Of a DNA stretch of 45,335 bases, positions 42,971 through 45,335 are shown in pieces. The translations under genes and the position numbers were made by a program. A model generated the notes under the pieces. It did not search any database, was not told where the DNA came from, and worked only from the letters and a program-made list of their open reading frames with translations. Every line of letters starts with the position of its first letter. Positions within the stretch are counted from its first letter, which is position 1. Origin of the DNA: Prevotella sp. (GTDB taxonomy: Bacteria > Bacteroidota > Bacteroidia > Bacteroidales > Bacteroidaceae). Location: NCBI GenBank assembly GCA_017475265.1, contig JAFVFY010000095.1, positions 1 through 45,335 on the forward strand, in the 5' to 3' direction.

Positions 42971-43548
42971 AAGTTATTTGTCGCGTTCAATAGCGATTTC
43001 TAAAAAATCTATAATTTTGAGGAAGATTTCACGGAAAACACTTACCGATGAAAAAAAAGTCGTACCTTTGTAGCCGATTTCCTATATGCTTCATCTCAGC
43101 GGTGAGTCGGGACGTGTCCTTTTTGCACCAACGAATGATGATGGCTCACGCTGGGCTGAGGGGCGAGACAATCTCCCTGAAGCGGTTGGGTGGGTAGTAG
43201 GCTATCAGACATATTAAGGCGTTTACACGGCGCTTTGTTTGAGACGTATCGGAATCTCGCAAATTATCGATCAGAATCTCGGACATGGCAACGGTAGATG
43301 TCCTCGGGATGTGTTTATACGCATCACTTTACCAAGGAAAGGGGATTAGTGTACCCTTTTCGGTATTGGGAGTATATTCATATCGGCGTGGGCTCTCAAG
43401 TTGTCTGTTCAATTCTGATAGGCAATGCGAGAGCCTCGATACGTGGAACGGGCAACAGCGACGATTCCACGTCTTTTTTATGCCAAAATCGCCAGTATTC
43501 TGGCAGACATAAAATTCATTCAGAAAGTTGTCCTTATTCGGCGCAAGT
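42971..43548. promoter_or_regulatory. Long structured leader of the UpxY/recombinase operon
   Basis: A -7 box TACCTTTG (43063-43070) lies about 480 bases before the UpxY start. The leader between has no convincing frame. It contains an inverted word pair near 43096-43110 (CTCA...GTGAG) and a terminator-like hairpin at 43441-43479. Long leaders of this kind are known in Bacteroides capsule operons, where UpxY proteins act on the 5' leader. Confidence 0.6.
43441..43479 (+). terminator. Attenuator-like hairpin ahead of the upxY-like gene
   Basis: ACGTGGAA (43441-43448) pairs perfectly with TTCCACGT (43465-43472) over a 16-base loop, followed by C and six T (43474-43479). It lies inside the leader, 70 bases before the ATG, so it would stop transcription before the gene unless read through. 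Confidence 0.7.
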
Positions 43549-44268
43549 ATGAATCCGAATCACAAGGCTGCATCCACACAGTCGGTCGCCTGTACTACTT
43601 GTACGGACACACCGAACTATGCACCTGTCCTTTCGTCACTTCTGGAAGCTGAGTATGATTGCAATGAGTCGGAACAATATCTTAGTCTGGCTGACAAGGA
43701 AATCGATGACAATGATGTGACATGGTATCCCATGCACATCTGGCATTCCAACAACAAAAAGGCTTTCTCCATACGCAATGCGCTGTACGCCCTCGGATTC
43801 ACTACCTATCTGCGCTTGGAACACGCTGAGAGAACTGAGGATTACGAGCTAAGGGATGTGTACACCCCCGTATTCCGGAACCTGATTTTCGTCTGTATCA
43901 AGAAAAAGATCATGCGGGAGTTGAAGAGTACGAACAAGGATTTGCTCTCGCTTCGGTTTATGATTAAGCCCAAACGGAACAAAAGTGACAAGGCGGAAAT
44001 CATCTCTGTTCGAGAGAAAGAAATGAGGCTGTTCATAGATGCCGAGACCCGCGATGACCCTCTCAACCAGCGTGTCCGGCTCAAATATGAAGACTACCTT
44101 GCCAAGCCAGGGCGCAAGGTTCGTATCATCCGAGGCCCTTTTGTCGGCATCGAAGGTGAAATAAAGTACATCAAAAGCCATCGCATCGTGACCGTCAAGC
44201 TTCCCACCTTATGCTTGGCAAATGGCATCACGAAGGTTCCTAAAGAAAACCTTGAATTCATCGAATGA
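43549..44268 (+). CDS. UpxY-type NusG-family transcription antiterminator
   Basis: Start ATG 43549 (MNPNHKAAS); an upstream frame start at 43528 would be TTG. 239 residues. NusG N-terminal domain: WYPMHIWHSNNKKAFSIRNA and RDVYTPVFRNLIFVCIKKKI. C-terminal KOW: KPGRKVRIIRGPFVGIEGEIKYIKSHR. The size and spacing match UpxY/loaP-like specialised NusG proteins that prevent early termination in capsule polysaccharide operons. It overlaps the recombinase start by four bases (ATGA), so the two are translationally coupled. The hairpin in its own leader suggests it may act on its own transcript. Confidence 0.85.
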   Translation: MNPNHKAASTQSVACTTCTDTPNYAPVLSSLLEAEYDCNESEQYLSLADKEIDDNDVTWYPMHIWHSNNKKAFSIRNALYALGFTTYLRLEHAERTEDYELRDVYTPVFRNLIFVCIKKKIMRELKSTNKDLLSLRFMIKPKRNKSDKAEIISVREKEMRLFIDAETRDDPLNQRVRLKYEDYLAKPGRKVRIIRGPFVGIEGEIKYIKSHRIVTVKLPTLCLANGITKVPKENLEFIE

Positions 44269-45335
44269 AAGCAACATCATTTAAAGTAAAGTTCAGGGCA
44301 TCCACCGTTGAGGGTAAAGAGGGTAGCGTCTACTACCAAGTCATTCACAACCGCACCGTGCGGCAGATAAGCACCGCATACAAGCTGTTCACGTCGGAGT
44401 GGGACTCAGAGGCGGGAAAAGTCATTACCCACCAAGGAACGGAGGAACGAATCAGCATGTTGAAATCTGTCGCTGAGGGCATCCGCTGTGACATGCAGCG
44501 GCTACGTCAGGTTGCCGACACATTGGCCGCTTCACCGTCAGGCTACACATCCGACGATGTGGTGGTGGCTTTTCGTGCTCGCAGGACCGATGCCTCGCTG
44601 CAGAACTTCATGCAGCAATGCATCGCCAAACTCATCAGGATGGGGAGAACGGGCACTGCCAATGGTTACAAGTCGACACTTAACAGCTTTATGCGATTCC
44701 GCAAAGGCCAGGACATCATGCTCAATGCCATCGACAGCGACGTGATACAGCTCTATGAGGCACATCTCCGGCTGACGAACGTAGCCCGCAACAGCAGCTC
44801 GTTCTACATGCGCAACCTACGCACCGTCTATAACATGGCCATCGAGCAGCAGCTGACACCGCAGCGCACTCCCTTCGCCCATGTCTATACAGGCATCGAC
44901 AAGACCGTGAAGCGGGCCTTATCCCTCAGTCAGATACGCCAGCTGAAGAACGCCGACCTGACCGACAACCCCGCCCAGGCCCTCGCCCGTGACATGTTCA
45001 TGTTCAGCTTCTACACCCGCGGCATGGCCTTAGCCGATATGGCCAACCTCACAACGGCCAACCTGCGTAATGGCTACCTCGTCTATCGTAGACAGAAGCC
45101 CCGTCAGGAACTGCACGTCAAATGGGAGCCGTGCATGCAGGAGATTGTCGACCGCTATCCCCGGCAGTCACCATTTCTGCTGCCACTCATCAAAAGTGAG
45201 GAGGATAAACGCGACCAGTACAAGCTGACACAGCAGCGCGTCAACCACAACCTGAAGAAGCTTTCCGAACGGCTTGGCCTCCCTCATCCCCTCACCATGT
45301 CTATGGCACGCCACTCCTGGGCCAGCATCGCCAAC
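44265..45335 (+). CDS. Tyrosine recombinase/integrase, partial at window end
   Basis: ATG 44265 overlaps the UpxY stop; 357 codons are open to the window edge, so the C-terminus is missing. Layout as in Bacteroidetes integrases: an N-terminal arm-binding part (FKVKFRASTVEGKEGSVYYQ), a SAM-like core-binding domain (LQNFMQQCIAKLIRMGRTGT, YKSTLNSFMRF), then the catalytic domain with SFYTRGMALADMANL (first Arg) and MARHSWASIAN (the HxxR-equivalent ARHSW box). The catalytic Tyr lies beyond the window. Such recombinases often stand beside UpxY genes at the head of capsule loci and may control DNA inversion or integration. Confidence 0.9.
   Translation, partial: MKATSFKVKFRASTVEGKEGSVYYQVIHNRTVRQISTAYKLFTSEWDSEAGKVITHQGTEERISMLKSVAEGIRCDMQRLRQVADTLAASPSGYTSDDVVVAFRARRTDASLQNFMQQCIAKLIRMGRTGTANGYKSTLNSFMRFRKGQDIMLNAIDSDVIQLYEAHLRLTNVARNSSSFYMRNLRTVYNMAIEQQLTPQRTPFAHVYTGIDKTVKRALSLSQIRQLKNADLTDNPAQALARDMFMFSFYTRGMALADMANLTTANLRNGYLVYRRQKPRQELHVKWEPCMQEIVDRYPRQSPFLLPLIKSEEDKRDQYKLTQQRVNHNLKKLSERLGLPHPLTMSMARHSWASIAN

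Noticed and set aside
43441-43472. ParB-binding parS site (inverted ACGTGGAA/TTCCACGT)
   Set aside because: The half-sites resemble parS but are 16 bases apart and followed by a T run; it fits a terminator hairpin better.

Overview
The window looks like a chromosomal piece of a Bacteroidales bacterium, most likely Prevotella or a close relative. The evidence is: repeated promoters of the Bacteroidetes form TTTG, about 20 bases, TAnnTTTG; fimbrillin-like lipoproteins; a propeller-type AraC sensor; type I dockerin repeats; UpxY-type antitermination; and many short tandem or palindromic repeats between genes. Genus is an inference from gene content.

Left part (1-5600): a small protein followed by a frame-broken GNAT acetyltransferase, like a toxin/antitoxin-type pair. 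Next comes a broken secreted protein (N-terminal piece near 1850, C-terminal-like piece near 5020-5146), with a fimbrillin-like lipoprotein unit and a leaderless DUF3089 hydrolase between the pieces. Housekeeping block (5579-16153): glpK, mdh, parB and parA on the minus strand; on the plus strand, divergent from parA, a secreted HExxH metalloprotease with a dockerin tail, a family 2 glycosyltransferase and tilS.

Defence region (16280-26300): remnants of an AlbA_2-type protein and of RhuM, then a compact four-gene minus-strand operon: PLD-SNF2 helicase, ORF6N protein, Eco57I-type DNA methyltransferase and a truncated DUF1016 protein. I read it as a restriction-like phage-defence cassette. Two of its genes each carry two copies of the same 17-bp palindrome, GGTCGC-N5-GCGACC (one copy has a mismatch), always in the same reading frame. 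Its upstream region holds four exact-period 22-bp repeats and a 449-bp element with 61-bp inverted ends.

Right part (26466-45335): a HAD phosphatase, a GH43 glycosidase, hisF, gdhA, a CotH-kinase surface protein and an LRR protein in one frame separated by a single stop codon, carB, and a membrane AraC-type sensor without a kinase. These are followed by tRNA-Ser(GCT), then a UpxY-type antiterminator with an attenuator-like leader, translationally overlapped by a tyrosine recombinase that runs off the window. That last pair is the usual head of a capsule locus in this group.

A theme across the window is invasion by short repeats, many with 7-bp periodicity. They lie in spacers, and in at least three genes (glpK, hisF and the methyltransferase) they are kept in frame as extra peptide.
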